Below, in pieces: positions 28,171 through 37,366 of a stretch of 64,000 nt of DNA (position 1 is the stretch's first letter; the number at the start of each line of letters is the position of its first letter). The stretch lies in NCBI GenBank assembly GCA_946414655.1, contig CAMKPL010000003.1:76770-140769 (forward strand). Reading direction: 5' to 3'. The notes under the pieces are model-generated. The model searched no databases and was not told where the DNA came from. It saw only the letters and a list, made by a program, of their open reading frames with translations. A program made the translations under genes and the position numbers. This stretch comes from an uncultured Caryophanales bacterium (GTDB lineage Bacteria > Bacillota_I > Bacilli_A > RFN20 > CAG-826).

Positions 28171-31100
28171 TTAGATTTCTTTACGTTTCTTAACGAAGAA
28201 GTATCCACCTATTGAAGCAGCAGTAATTAAGCTTACTGTAACAATAATTGCAATACCAGCAGAGTTTTGAGAGATGTTTTCTAAGACAATATTCACCGGA
28301 GCAGAAACAACGTAATCACCATTAGCTTGAGTGATTGTTTTTCCTTCATGAGCAGCCCAAGCTTGTAGACGTTCGCGAGCAGTTGAAATTACGTAATCAT
28401 TGTTAGTCATAAATGTCGAACGCTCAGAGGTTGAGAGCCCTTCAAAATAACCTTTAGCAATATCAAATTTTGACGTGCACTGTCCATCTGTGTCTTCATA
28501 CATCACATAGTTTGCAAGATTAATAGCAGAATCCGAACTACCGATTGTAAGAGTTATGCTTGCACAATATGCGGCGCCAGAAGCATTCTTCATGACTTTA
28601 ACATATGAATAACCCGTTAAATCATATACATCGTTTGATCCGGTAATGGTTTGAGAGAATGATGTTCCATTCGTACTACCATAAACAGTTAAAGCATTTG
28701 TTTCACGATTATTAATTGTTAATGTCTTTAGAGACATTGATTCAGTTGTTCGGAAATAACCACCACTAGCTTTGAATTGCATCTTGCTTGAATAGTTAGC
28801 AAGGTTATAAGCAATAAACTTCACACCGCTTGCAGCAGTTCTTTCAGTTGTTGATGTTTGATAACTAGTTGGAAGATCAGTATAGGTAACACTCTTGTTT
28901 TCTGTTAAAGTGTTGGTTCGTGCTTTTCTTTGTACTTGAACAGTTAATGAACAAGTTAAATTGCTGCCTGAAATAGCGTTAGTGAATGTTTTGTTAGTTA
29001 ATGCGCCACCACTTGCTGCATCGTCATAAGTAAATTGATATCCATCATTAGCAAAGGTAAATGTATTAACCGCACTTCCATTATTGTCTTCTACAGAAAT
29101 ATCGGATGATGAAATTGTTTCGCCAACATAGTAAGTTTTACTTACGGACGCAATAATATAAGTAACTGCAGCAGAATTTACTGTGATACTTTGAGTGCAG
29201 GTTTTTCCTCCGTAGGTTATTGTTACCGAAACATCAGATGTTGTTAGTGGAGTCACAAGACTTGGGTTAAACGAGAACTTGTCAGTATTTGTATCATAAT
29301 AAACGTTAACCGAGCTACTGTTTGAGTAATTAACCGTAATTAATAACTCTGAAGGGTCAAAACATTCGCCAGCAGTATAAATTGTTTTATCTGGTTCTTG
29401 TGATACTTCAATAGAAGTTATTTCGGGAGAAGAAGACCCTTCGATAACATAGGTCGCCCCCCAAACAATTGAGCGTCTGTTAGAACCAGATGACGAAATC
29501 GTAACTGTTGCGGCAGAATTGACATTAGCGGTTGTACAGGTTTTTAAACAATTAGCATCAGTATCAGTAATATTAACATTCGCATTCGAACTTATAGTTC
29601 CACTAGCAGCAGAATTTGATGATAAATCAATCGAAGATGGTGCAATAGTTCCGGATGAAATCGATACACTAATCGTTGTATCCTTGCCATTCCATCCAAC
29701 AGCATAAAAACTTACTGATATTGTATTCACCGGCACGGAAAATGAAGCAGAACCATTATTGTTGCTCGTACCAATTCGTACACCATTTGTAAAACTGCCG
29801 GAATTATATGAAACATTAATAACGACGCTATTGCTACCGGCGGACATTGTTGATGAAATAGGTTCAGATCCCCCCCCGCCAGAACCGGAAGCAGAAACAG
29901 TAATTGTGTAAGTTGTTGTTTTGGTTGTATTACCCTCGGTATAACTTACTGTGATTGTCTGTTCTCCCTCGGTTTCATTATCAAAACCAGAAAAAGTTGC
30001 AGAGGCAGTAACATTATCAGTTGTTGAATCAGAATATGTTGCTGTTACTGTTGGCTTAACAAATGCCTCATCTAACACATAGGAAGTTTTTTGGTTACTA
30101 ACCGCTATCGAAGACAATGATTTCGGTTGAGTAACGGTAACTGCACAAGTGGCAGAATAAGATTGTCCTGAAATTGTTGCAGTAGCAGTAATTGTTGCAC
30201 TTCCCATTTGAACGCCAGTAACTAATCCACTATTGCTCACTGATGCAATTGAAGAATCTGATGTTGTCCAAGTAATAGAACTATTATCACTGGCAGTGGC
30301 AGTAAGTGTAAACGTACTTCCTTGAGCAACAGATTTTGTTGAATCAGAAATTGTGACACCTGGTCCAAGTAATGATGAATAATTGGTGCCAAAAATTTTG
30401 TCTGCCCATTCAGGGTAATCAACAAATGGATTACGATTCCCTTGTAGAGTCTCAACTGCATCATTACGATTTGTTTCCTTTGTTGAAACTGGATCTTGTA
30501 CATGCCATTTTTGCATTAGCGCAAGTCCATAATTTGTCATATACGGATTTGCTTTTGTTAAAGAGGATGAAAAAATTGCACCGCCATCACCAGAAGTTGC
30601 CGAGCAAGTTCCACCTCCGTATCTCACAGCAAAATACATATAAATACGAGCAAAATCACCTTTGTATTGATCATCTGGTTCAAAAACAGTACTTCTCCCC
30701 GAGGAAACACCTAAAATTGTTTTTGGTGTTCCTAATTTTGATGATCCGGCATTTTGATATTGAACATTGTTATAGGATTTTGCTTGAAATGAATGTGTAT
30801 ATGATGCTGATGAAACTTCTCCGAATGCATAATTAGAACGCATTCCATTGACCTTTCCATCAGTAGGGACTAAATGAATTAAATCCGAATAAGCGGGGGT
30901 TTTCTCGCTAAACCAGGATTTTGGGACAGAATGCTCCCTATTATAGCAATCGCCCTCTTTAGAATAACTTGATCCTCCACTTTGGTATGAAAACTGGAAT
31001 CCACCATACATATCCCAGATCTTTGATCCGTTTGATCCAGGAACAGCATCGCTTGTTTTATATGCATCCCAAAGCCCATTATAACTTATGGTGTTTGACG

Positions 31101-31323
31101 AACCATCTGCAACTTGTGTAATCTTACTTTTAAGAGCAGATACGAGTGTTGTTCCACCGGTATTCAGAGCTGAACTATTGCTAGAAATCCAAGAGTCCCA
31201 ATAGGAAGATTTGCTAGCGTGTGTTTCTTCTACTTTATCTTTATTTGAATGGACTCCACCGATGAGACCACAGGAAAAGACCATCGCTAGAGATACTAAG
31301 ACAAGGGAGACTTTGTGTTTCAT
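28171..31323 (-). CDS. Cell-surface endonuclease I-family DNase with Ig-like repeats
   Basis: Exported nuclease of about 1050 residues. The endonuclease I domain (about 35-310) has the hallmark CYNREHSVPKSWFS followed by DLIHLVPTDGKVNGMRSNYAF, which supplies the metal and His active site. Big_2 and other Ig-like modules follow (e.g. TSDSSIASVSNSGLVTG), and the C-terminus is a membrane segment ending in VKKRKEI. ATG 31323 opens the signal peptide; a GTG 13 codons upstream (31362) is also possible, and neither has a clear Shine-Dalgarno. Probable role: degrading extracellular DNA for nutrients. Confidence 0.88.
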   Translation of the reverse strand: MKHKVSLVLVSLAMVFSCGLIGGVHSNKDKVEETHASKSSYWDSWISSNSSALNTGGTTLVSALKSKITQVADGSSNTISYNGLWDAYKTSDAVPGSNGSKIWDMYGGFQFSYQSGGSSYSKEGDCYNREHSVPKSWFSEKTPAYSDLIHLVPTDGKVNGMRSNYAFGEVSSASYTHSFQAKSYNNVQYQNAGSSKLGTPKTILGVSSGRSTVFEPDDQYKGDFARIYMYFAVRYGGGTCSATSGDGGAIFSSSLTKANPYMTNYGLALMQKWHVQDPVSTKETNRNDAVETLQGNRNPFVDYPEWADKIFGTNYSSLLGPGVTISDSTKSVAQGSTFTLTATASDNSSITWTTSDSSIASVSNSGLVTGVQMGSATITATATISGQSYSATCAVTVTQPKSLSSIAVSNQKTSYVLDEAFVKPTVTATYSDSTTDNVTASATFSGFDNETEGEQTITVSYTEGNTTKTTTYTITVSASGSGGGGSEPISSTMSAGSNSVVINVSYNSGSFTNGVRIGTSNNNGSASFSVPVNTISVSFYAVGWNGKDTTISVSISSGTIAPSSIDLSSNSAASGTISSNANVNITDTDANCLKTCTTANVNSAATVTISSSGSNRRSIVWGATYVIEGSSSPEITSIEVSQEPDKTIYTAGECFDPSELLITVNYSNSSSVNVYYDTNTDKFSFNPSLVTPLTTSDVSVTITYGGKTCTQSITVNSAAVTYIIASVSKTYYVGETISSSDISVEDNNGSAVNTFTFANDGYQFTYDDAASGGALTNKTFTNAISGSNLTCSLTVQVQRKARTNTLTENKSVTYTDLPTSYQTSTTERTAASGVKFIAYNLANYSSKMQFKASGGYFRTTESMSLKTLTINNRETNALTVYGSTNGTSFSQTITGSNDVYDLTGYSYVKVMKNASGAAYCASITLTIGSSDSAINLANYVMYEDTDGQCTSKFDIAKGYFEGLSTSERSTFMTNNDYVISTARERLQAWAAHEGKTITQANGDYVVSAPVNIVLENISQNSAGIAIIVTVSLITAASIGGYFFVKKRKEI

Positions 31324-31548
31324 CGTGAGAGACCCGGAAATATTTTTCTCTTTATCAATCACTAAGAAACAACTTTAAGTAATTGAAATTACATTATAAG
31401 AAAAATAATATGCGCTCGTAAGTGAAATTTTAAATATTTTTTTATCTACACCGTAGATATAAATACAAAAAATTAGTTATATCTAACATTTTTCCTATAT
31501 ATAATTAATCTTGCAAACCACTCCTAATGGGGGTTTCGGAGGTATTTC

Positions 31549-32097
31549 ATGAAACAATGGTTTAAAAAACACTTGCTCGAAATTGTTACGATTACAATTG
31601 TGATTTTAGTTGGCACAGCAATGCATTTTGTGACCACTTATATTTCAAATGAAACAGTCGTCAAAATTTTAGGTGTAATCTTTCCAATCAATGAATGTAG
31701 TTGGGAACACATGAAGATGATATGGCATCCAATGTTAGTTGCTGGAATTGTTCTAGCAATCATGAAAAAGGATAAGAAATATTTTGGCGCATTTGTTGTT
31801 GGCGGCCTCTTCTCCGTTTGCTTAACAATTACTGGCTTTGCTTTTACACAAAGCTTCACGATTGTTTCAAAGTTATTTATTGATATTCCTTTATTTATTA
31901 TTTGTTTAGTCGCTGGAGGAATTCTTTCCTTCCACCTTGCTAAATCAGAAGCAATGAATAAATATTTTATTTGTTTTATTGTCTTAGCTGTCTTAATGAC
32001 TGCTTTAATCATTACTCTAACCTATGTTCATGGTGAAGGATTCCTCTTCCAAGATAACTCTGGTTTAGAAGATCACCATCACCACCACGAACATTAA
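31549..32097 (+). CDS. DUF6512-like membrane protein with His-rich tail
   Basis: A 182-residue membrane protein with about five membrane segments. The motif FPINECSWEHMKMIWHPML is typical of what I recall as the DUF6512 family, which has no known function. The C-terminus ends in GLEDHHHHHEH, a run that might bind divalent metal. GGAGGTATTTC precedes the start; a small hairpin (CTCC-TAAT-GGGGG) lies just before it. It stands alone and ends at a strong terminator. Confidence 0.65.
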   Translation: MKQWFKKHLLEIVTITIVILVGTAMHFVTTYISNETVVKILGVIFPINECSWEHMKMIWHPMLVAGIVLAIMKKDKKYFGAFVVGGLFSVCLTITGFAFTQSFTIVSKLFIDIPLFIICLVAGGILSFHLAKSEAMNKYFICFIVLAVLMTALIITLTYVHGEGFLFQDNSGLEDHHHHHEH

Positions 32098-32116
32098 TTA
32101 TTTTTGTTAATTAAAA

Positions 32117-32148
32117 AATTCGCCCGCGAATTGCTGGCGAATTTTTAA
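32117..32148 (+). terminator. Terminator with CGAATTGC loop
   Basis: Stem AATTCGCC/GGCGAATT, with a bulged C and G-T closure, surrounds loop CGAATTGC and is followed by TTTTTAATTTTT. It serves the gene ending at 32097 and belongs to the recurring NNAATTGC family. Confidence 0.8.
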
Positions 32149-32162
32149 TTTTTGCAAGGGTT

Positions 32163-32897
32163 TTACTCTTTTTCGCAATCACACTTTTCCTCGTCTTCAC
32201 CATCACTTTTTCCAAGTACTTTATTAATTGAACCAGTGATGCTGTAATAGACTGGAATGGCTAGGAAGACGACCCACATTGGGTGCCAAAGTCCTCCTGG
32301 AATAATCATACAAACAAAGAAGAAGACAAAGCAGGATAAGAAAGGCATATTGAATTTAGAGGCATTCTTATATTGGAAACATCTAACAATTGAGGCGATG
32401 ATTTCAGGAACAAAGAAAACCACCCAGGCGTTCCACCACATATGAAGTAAGCAGCCTAATAAGATATAAGTGATTAAGGCAACTCCTCCTAAGACAGAGG
32501 AAATAATAATGTTCACCTTTTCAAGTTTGGATAAGACTTTCTTTTTCTCAACTGTATTACCGTCTTTATCCTTTAAATAAATATGGTGATCTTTAATATG
32601 AACTTCATTACCTTCGTCATCCACAATGTGGATTCCTTCTTTCTTCTCTTCTTGTTGAGGTTTAACTTGTTCCTCAACAATCTTTTCCACTGAATCATCA
32701 GTGTTGAGAAGTTCATCTAAAGAGACTCCATATAGTTTTGCTAGACAAATGAGGTTATCTGTATCTGGAGAAGCTTCCGCTCTTTCCCATTTAGAGACGG
32801 CTTGTCTACTTAATCCGAGTTTATCCGCGAGTTCTTCCTGAGAGTATCCGTATTTCTTTCTTAATTTAATTAGTCGATCAGCGATTTCAATAGTCAT
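32163..32897 (-). CDS. XRE-family HTH regulator with membrane domain
   Basis: Membrane-tethered transcription factor of 244 residues. The Cro/C1-type HTH (about 7-62) reads YSQEELADKLGLSRQAVSKW. An acidic/charged linker leads to about four membrane segments (about 128-235), and the end is acidic with two Cys (EEKCDCEKE). Such proteins often sense envelope state or a small-molecule transporter. GGAGGTCG precedes the start. The hairpin at 32956-32990 lies in its upstream region and could be a target site. Targets unknown. Confidence 0.85.
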   Translation of the reverse strand: MTIEIADRLIKLRKKYGYSQEELADKLGLSRQAVSKWERAEASPDTDNLICLAKLYGVSLDELLNTDDSVEKIVEEQVKPQQEEKKEGIHIVDDEGNEVHIKDHHIYLKDKDGNTVEKKKVLSKLEKVNIIISSVLGGVALITYILLGCLLHMWWNAWVVFFVPEIIASIVRCFQYKNASKFNMPFLSCFVFFFVCMIIPGGLWHPMWVVFLAIPVYYSITGSINKVLGKSDGEDEEKCDCEKE

Positions 32898-32955
32898 TTT
32901 ATTTCGACCTCCTTGATTACGAGACTAATTTAACAAATTTAGCTGTGGTTGCTCT

Positions 32956-32990
32956 ACCAACTGTAGTTAGAATTTCCGCAACTATTGGTT
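32956..32990. promoter_or_regulatory. Interrupted palindrome upstream of the XRE regulator
   Basis: ACCAA/TTGGT and TAGTT/AACTA pair around an 11-nt centre. The position, about 60 bp upstream of the regulator start and 100 bp before the first structured RNA element, fits either an operator or an upstream transcript hairpin. Confidence 0.35.
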
Positions 32991-33084
32991 TCCTTTAAAT
33001 ATTACATCCTTAATTATATTTTATTATTCTTTATTATTATATTCAACTATGTTAGAATATAAATGTCCAAGATATCGAATTTTG

Positions 33085-33322
33085 GTCTGATACGTTATGT
33101 GTTAGAACGTATTAATGTGGGAAAGCATTGCCCAGTAGTAGATAACGCTGGAGCTCAACCGACCTCAAAAGCGGTCGCTCAGCATAATGTTATCTACTCA
33201 GAGCTCCACACAAGTTATTCTTGAATTGAGGCCGTCACTCAGGTTGACGTAACACCACGAGTTAAATACTTGGAAAAGTATGTTGACTCACAGGTGTTTT
33301 CGTTATAGAGGTGACGGCTTTT
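33085..33322 (+). ncRNA. Structured RNA element, copy 1 (upstream of the YhcG-type nuclease gene)
   Basis: About 235 nt in three parts. Helix 1: ATACGTT (33090-33096) with AACGTAT (33106-33112), loop ATGTGTTAG. Middle domain: closed by TGTGGG (33116-33121) with CTCCACA (33204-33210); contains the block AAAGCATTGCCCAGTAGT (33122-33139) and a perfect 10-bp hairpin (33137-33146/33189-33198). 3' domain: GCCGTCAC (33231-33238) with GTGACGGC (33311-33318) around AACACC/GGTGTT and GAGT/ACTC, ending in TTTT. Copy 2 at 39842 keeps the helices with changed sequence and shares loop GTGTTAG and other blocks. It matches no RNA family I recognise. It lies 50 bp before the nuclease ATG, with a weak TAGAAT -10 near 33050. 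Confidence 0.75.
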
Positions 33323-33324
33323 AG

Positions 33325-33366
33325 TTTCCTCTAACGAAAACGTTTAATTTCAACACAAGGAGGAAA
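33325..33366 (+). promoter_or_regulatory. Shine-Dalgarno sequestering stem (copy 1)
   Basis: TTTCCTC (33325-33331) is exactly complementary to GAGGAAA (33360-33366), the Shine-Dalgarno region of the nuclease gene. AACG/CGTT forms a small hairpin between them. It starts 7 bases after the structured RNA, so the RNA fold could decide whether the ribosome site is free. Confidence 0.55.
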
Positions 33367-33371
33367 AACAG

Positions 33372-34321
33372 ATGAATGAAATTGAAAAAGTCTACCTTGA
33401 TGACTTACAAAAAATCAAGGAAACAATTCGTGATGCTAAAAATCAGACGTTAGTTGTCGTGAACAGCGCAGTCATTTTGACATATTACAAAATTGGTTCA
33501 ATAATCAACCAACGAAAAACATGGGGATCGAGCTATGTTCGAAAATTAGCAAACGGACTTGAAGAATATGGAAAAGGATATTCCTTTGATCAGTTGATGA
33601 GAATGTCCCAATTTGCTTCAACATTTACTAAAAATGAAATTTTGGAACAGCCTGTCCCAAAAATTCCATGGAGTTCTATTTTAAAAATAATTCAAAAATC
33701 TTCTTCTAAAGAAGAAATGCTGTGGTATATCAATCAAACATACAAAAATAGATGGTCTCGATCGGTCTTGCTTAAGCAATTTGAAATTGATGCTTATTCA
33801 CGTGGTGTTATTGAACCAGCTGCGAGCGAAAAAAACTTTAACAAAGAAATCATCAAAGACACACTTGCTCTACACTTTGTTAGTGAAAAAGATGTCCATT
33901 CGGAAAAAGATTTAAAGGACAGACTTGTTGATAACATCATTTTGTTTCTTCAGGAGTTAGGACAAGGTTTCGCGCTTGTAGGAAGGGAATACCGACTATC
34001 ACCGCCAAATGGGAAGAATTACTACATTGACCTGTTGATGTATCACACCAAAATCCATGCCTATGTTGTTATCGAAGTAAAACTTGATTGCGTTGAGCCT
34101 TCTGATTTTGGCCAGTTAAATTTTATATTAATGCGGTAAACGATCTAGAAAAAATAGATGGAGATAATGATACAGTTGGTATATTGCTTTGTAAAAACGC
34201 CAATAGCTACGAAATCCAAACAACATTAAAAGGAATAAATAACCCAATAGGCATTTCAAAATACAAACTATTAGAAGAACTACCATGCTATCTTCAAAAA
34301 CGCTTAAAGGAAATTGAATAA
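33372..34321 (+). pseudogene. YhcG/DUF1016-family PDDEXK nuclease, frameshifted near the end
   Basis: The first frame (33372-34139, 255 residues) has the DUF1016 N-terminal domain (NSAVILTYYKIGSIINQRK, SFDQLMRMSQFA) and the nuclease core (LVGREYRL, YYIDLLMYHTKIHAYVVIEVKL with catalytic Asp and Glu-X-Lys). It then breaks at FGQLNF. The next frame continues the family C-terminus without a gap: AVNDLEKIDGDNDTVGILLC up to stop 34319-34321. Restoring one T in the TTTT run near 34120 would give about 316 residues, normal for the family. It is either a recent mutation or a homopolymer sequencing error. YhcG proteins occur near restriction-modification and defence loci. Confidence 0.85.
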
Positions 34322-34347
34322 TTGATTAATTCGGGTCTCTTTTTTGG

Positions 34348-34353
34348 TATAAT
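34348..34353 (+). promoter_or_regulatory. -10 box of the aldehyde dehydrogenase gene
   Basis: TATAAT with an upstream TTAATT at 16-bp spacing, followed by AAGGAGACATTAAT and the ATG at 34374. It indicates a short-leader promoter independent of the YhcG gene. Confidence 0.55.
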
Positions 34354-34373
34354 AAATTTAAGGAGACATTAAT

Positions 34374-35780
34374 ATGTCATACACCAAAGAAGAGATCCAC
34401 TCCATCGTGGAAAAACAACGTGAGTTTTTCTTATCCAATCAAACTCTTGATATTAAATGGAGAAAAGAACAACTCGTTAAACTAAAAGAAGCCATTATTA
34501 AAAATAGAGAAAAACTTGAGAAAGCTTTATATGAAGATTTAGGTCGAAGCGATGTCGAAGCTTTCTTCTGTGATATTGGCGACGTCATCATGGAGATTAA
34601 TGAATGTATCCATGGATTAAAAAGATGGGCGAAACCAGAACGACATTTCTCTGGGTTAGCCTGTTTTCCATCATTAACCACAAAAGTCTATAAGATGCCG
34701 TATGGTGTTTCTTTAATTATCTCTCCGTTTAACTTTCCAGTTCTTCTTTCGATGGGTGTATTAGCAGCTTCAATTGCTGGAGGAAACACCGCATTAATTA
34801 AAACAAGTTCCAAATCTAAAGCATGTACACAAGCTTTAAAAGAAATTATCTCTGAAACATTCCCTGACAATTATGTTGTAGTGATTGATGGAGGTCATGA
34901 TGTCGCGGACTTCTGTTTAGAAGAACGTGTGGACAAAATCTTTTACACTGGTTCACCAAATGTTGGTAAACACGTTATGGAGATGGCGTCAAAGAATCTA
35001 GTTCCAGTTACTCTTGAATTAGGTGGAGAAACCGGGAACTGGTGCGTCATTAGAAAAGACGCGAACATCAAAGATGCTGCACGAAAGATTGCTTTCTTTA
35101 AGATTTGTAATTCTGGACAAATCTGCATCAACATTAACCAGGTTGCTGTTGCAAGTGAGATTGCTGAAGAATTCGTGGAAGAATTAAAGAAAGCAATCAT
35201 TAGACAAATTGGTGAGAAACCATATTTAAATGAAGAATATCCAAAGCTAATTGCTGAGAGGGCATATGAAAAGATTCGTGATGAAGCAGAAGAATATCGC
35301 GATCGAATTGTTTTTGGTGGAGAAGGCGATATCAACACTTGTAAATATTCCACCACTCTTATTTATCCAGTTGATATTCATGAACCAATTGTTCAACATG
35401 AGATTTTTGGACCACTACTTCCAATCGTTAAATACGATGATGATAAGGTAGATGAGCTTTTAGATGTGATTCAAAGAAGAGAACATGGTTTAGCGTTCTA
35501 TATCTTTACTAAGAACAAGAAGTGGGCAAAGAAAGTGATGTCGACTCAACAATATGGCGGAGGCTGTATTAATGAAGTTTGCCTTCACCTCATGGTCAAA
35601 GGTGTTCCATTTAATGGAACTGGGCACTCAGGAATGGGCGCTTATCATGGGGAATGGGGATTTAGAGAATTTACTCATCCTTCCACTGTTTTATTTGGAA
35701 AAACGCATTTTAATCTCTCACTAAGAGAGCATCCATATACAGCAAAGAAAAAGAAGATGTTTGCCAGATTCTTAAAATAG
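34374..35780 (+). CDS. Class-3-type (fatty) aldehyde dehydrogenase
   Basis: NAD(P)-dependent oxidation of aldehydes to acids, 468 residues, class 3/YwdH-like. Catalytic Cys lies in NSGQICININQ and Glu in VTLELGG; the cofactor site includes FYTGSPNVGKHVM and the C-terminal motif is HSGMGAYHGEWGFREFTHPS. After LELGG the usual Lys-Ser is replaced by Glu-Thr (ETGNW), which is unusual. The Lys-rich tail (AKKKKMFARFLK) could sit near the membrane. The lysoplasmalogenase gene starts 10 bp after its stop, which suggests that its substrate is the long-chain aldehyde released from plasmalogens. Confidence 0.92.
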   Translation: MSYTKEEIHSIVEKQREFFLSNQTLDIKWRKEQLVKLKEAIIKNREKLEKALYEDLGRSDVEAFFCDIGDVIMEINECIHGLKRWAKPERHFSGLACFPSLTTKVYKMPYGVSLIISPFNFPVLLSMGVLAASIAGGNTALIKTSSKSKACTQALKEIISETFPDNYVVVIDGGHDVADFCLEERVDKIFYTGSPNVGKHVMEMASKNLVPVTLELGGETGNWCVIRKDANIKDAARKIAFFKICNSGQICININQVAVASEIAEEFVEELKKAIIRQIGEKPYLNEEYPKLIAERAYEKIRDEAEEYRDRIVFGGEGDINTCKYSTTLIYPVDIHEPIVQHEIFGPLLPIVKYDDDKVDELLDVIQRREHGLAFYIFTKNKKWAKKVMSTQQYGGGCINEVCLHLMVKGVPFNGTGHSGMGAYHGEWGFREFTHPSTVLFGKTHFNLSLREHPYTAKKKKMFARFLK

Positions 35781-35790
35781 GAGATTAACA

Positions 35791-36501
35791 ATGATTCCAT
35801 TAATCTTAGTAATCCTCTTTATTACATTAGGGATGTTCTTCCTTGGGTATTTCTTAATCGAGAAATTAAAAGGATATTGTTTAAAAGAGACTCTAATTAA
35901 ATCGGTTGCTTCACTCCTCTTTATTGCTGTTGCAACAGTTTCTTTAGCATCAAAATCATACACAAATCTCCCATTATTTGTTTTATTTGGCTTAATCTGT
36001 GGATTAGCCGGAGATGTCTTACTTGAACTTAAATACGTGAAACGTGATTATGAAAGACATTTTACTTACGCTGGATTTGTCGCGTTCATGGTTGGTCATA
36101 TTTTCTATATAAGCGGACTCATGATGGAGTTTTATCATGGAGAAAATATTCTCTACATTGTTCTCCCTATTATCATTGGAATCTTAATGAGTGTTGGAAA
36201 CCTTGTTTTAGAAAAACCAATGAAGTTTAACTTCGGTGAATATCGACTTGTCGTCTTTATTTATGGTTGTTTCTTGTTCAGCTTTGCTTCTTTAGTTGTT
36301 TCATTAAACATCCTAAATGGATTTAGCTCCACCACATTATTTGTTCTTTTAGGAGCAGCTCTCTTCTTTGTCATTTCTGATCTTATTCTATCTGGAACAT
36401 ATTTTGCTGTTGGAAAAGATCGACCAATCGATTTGATATTAAATGCTGTGACTTATTATGTGGCCCAGTATTTAATCGCGTTCTCGCTGTTCTTCTTATA
36501 A
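35791..36501 (+). CDS. YhhN/TMEM86-family lysoplasmalogenase
   Basis: Membrane protein of 236 residues with about eight membrane segments. Family motifs include LFGLICGLAGDVLLEL near the second and third helices and the later AALFFVISDLILSGTYF with two acidic residues expected in the active site. The family hydrolyses the vinyl-ether bond of lysoplasmalogens to glycerophospho-alcohol and a fatty aldehyde. It is 10 bp after the aldehyde dehydrogenase and shares its terminator, making a two-step pathway plausible. The substrate could be the cell's own plasmalogens or host lipids. Confidence 0.85.
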   Translation: MIPLILVILFITLGMFFLGYFLIEKLKGYCLKETLIKSVASLLFIAVATVSLASKSYTNLPLFVLFGLICGLAGDVLLELKYVKRDYERHFTYAGFVAFMVGHIFYISGLMMEFYHGENILYIVLPIIIGILMSVGNLVLEKPMKFNFGEYRLVVFIYGCFLFSFASLVVSLNILNGFSSTTLFVLLGAALFFVISDLILSGTYFAVGKDRPIDLILNAVTYYVAQYLIAFSLFFL

Positions 36502-36515
36502 GATTTGAATAAACG

Positions 36516-36545
36516 AAAAGAACCAGGAATTGCTGGTTCTTTTTC
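36516..36545 (+). terminator. Strong terminator with GGAATTGC loop
   Basis: Perfect 10-bp stem AAAAGAACCA/TGGTTCTTTT around the 8-nt loop GGAATTGC, followed by another T. The clearest member of the recurring NNAATTGC-loop family; it closes the aldehyde dehydrogenase-lysoplasmalogenase unit. Confidence 0.9.
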
Positions 36546-36562
36546 ATAAATTGCTACGGATT

Positions 36563-37249
36563 TTACTTATTTTGAGAAAGTTTCTTTCTTCTAATTTCTC
36601 GTAGGTAAAATAAACCAATTGCTGATCCATAAGTTATCACTAACATCACAATAATCATCACGAGTGTCATGAAGATTCCTTTTGATGCAAAGTAGTAGAA
36701 ATCATATTTTGGATCAACTTGTCCATTATTAAGGTGGGTGTAGACATTAGTGATATAGAAGATGGAATATAAACCCATCGGAACTAACGATAAGAAGGAA
36801 ACTTTCCAGCTCATTTCTTCTTTTGCTTCAAAAAAGATTAAAGAAGCAATTCCAATCACTGGAGAAACAAGATGGAAGAATAGGTTGGTATTTAAGAATA
36901 GCTTCCAGAAATCTAAACCGAGTAATGGGCTTAAATATAAAATGACAGTCATGAGTGTTAATGTTGTTGTGCAAGTAGCGACATATTTCACCACGTAAAC
37001 CCAATGAGGAATGTCTTTTCTTTTATTTAAAAGAATAAGTGCCTCAAAGATAACTAGAATTAATGCAGAAATAGCTAAAATGATGTTGCTATCAACAGTA
37101 AAGAACCAAAGGAAATTATGAGTTTCAGGTGTGAGGTTTCCATTAATGCCCATCCACTGCCAACCTAATAAGGAAGTAATCATTCCAAATAAAAAGATCA
37201 CAACCAGTGAGCTATTTAGAATTAATGATATTTTGAGATGTTTATTCAT
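36563..37249 (-). CDS. Pr6Pr/FAR-17a-like integral membrane protein
   Basis: A 228-residue protein with about six membrane segments. The segment FLWFFTVDSNIILAISALIL and later NLFFHLVSPVIGIASLIFFE resemble the Pr6Pr/FAR-17a/AIG1-like membrane family, where conserved Thr and His in these helices may form an active site (eukaryotic members hydrolyse fatty-acid esters). ATG 37249 follows AGAGGTCACAC and is preferred to the in-frame ATG at 37267. It stands alone and is convergent with the lysoplasmalogenase unit. Bacterial function unknown. Confidence 0.6.
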   Translation of the reverse strand: MNKHLKISLILNSSLVVIFLFGMITSLLGWQWMGINGNLTPETHNFLWFFTVDSNIILAISALILVIFEALILLNKRKDIPHWVYVVKYVATCTTTLTLMTVILYLSPLLGLDFWKLFLNTNLFFHLVSPVIGIASLIFFEAKEEMSWKVSFLSLVPMGLYSIFYITNVYTHLNNGQVDPKYDFYYFASKGIFMTLVMIIVMLVITYGSAIGLFYLREIRRKKLSQNK

Positions 37250-37366
37250 GTGTGACCTCTTGACCATATTTTATCATACCAAAGTTTATTGTCTTGCTTT
37301 CTATTGTGCGTTATGTATAAATAAGGTCAAGAGGTGTGGATTCTTTGTTAATCCACAACAAACATT

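Noticed and set aside
30372..30836. A 154-residue plus-strand frame inside the endonuclease I gene
   Set aside because: It is antisense to the conserved nuclease core, and its composition (His, Leu, Gln rich) is that of a shadow frame.
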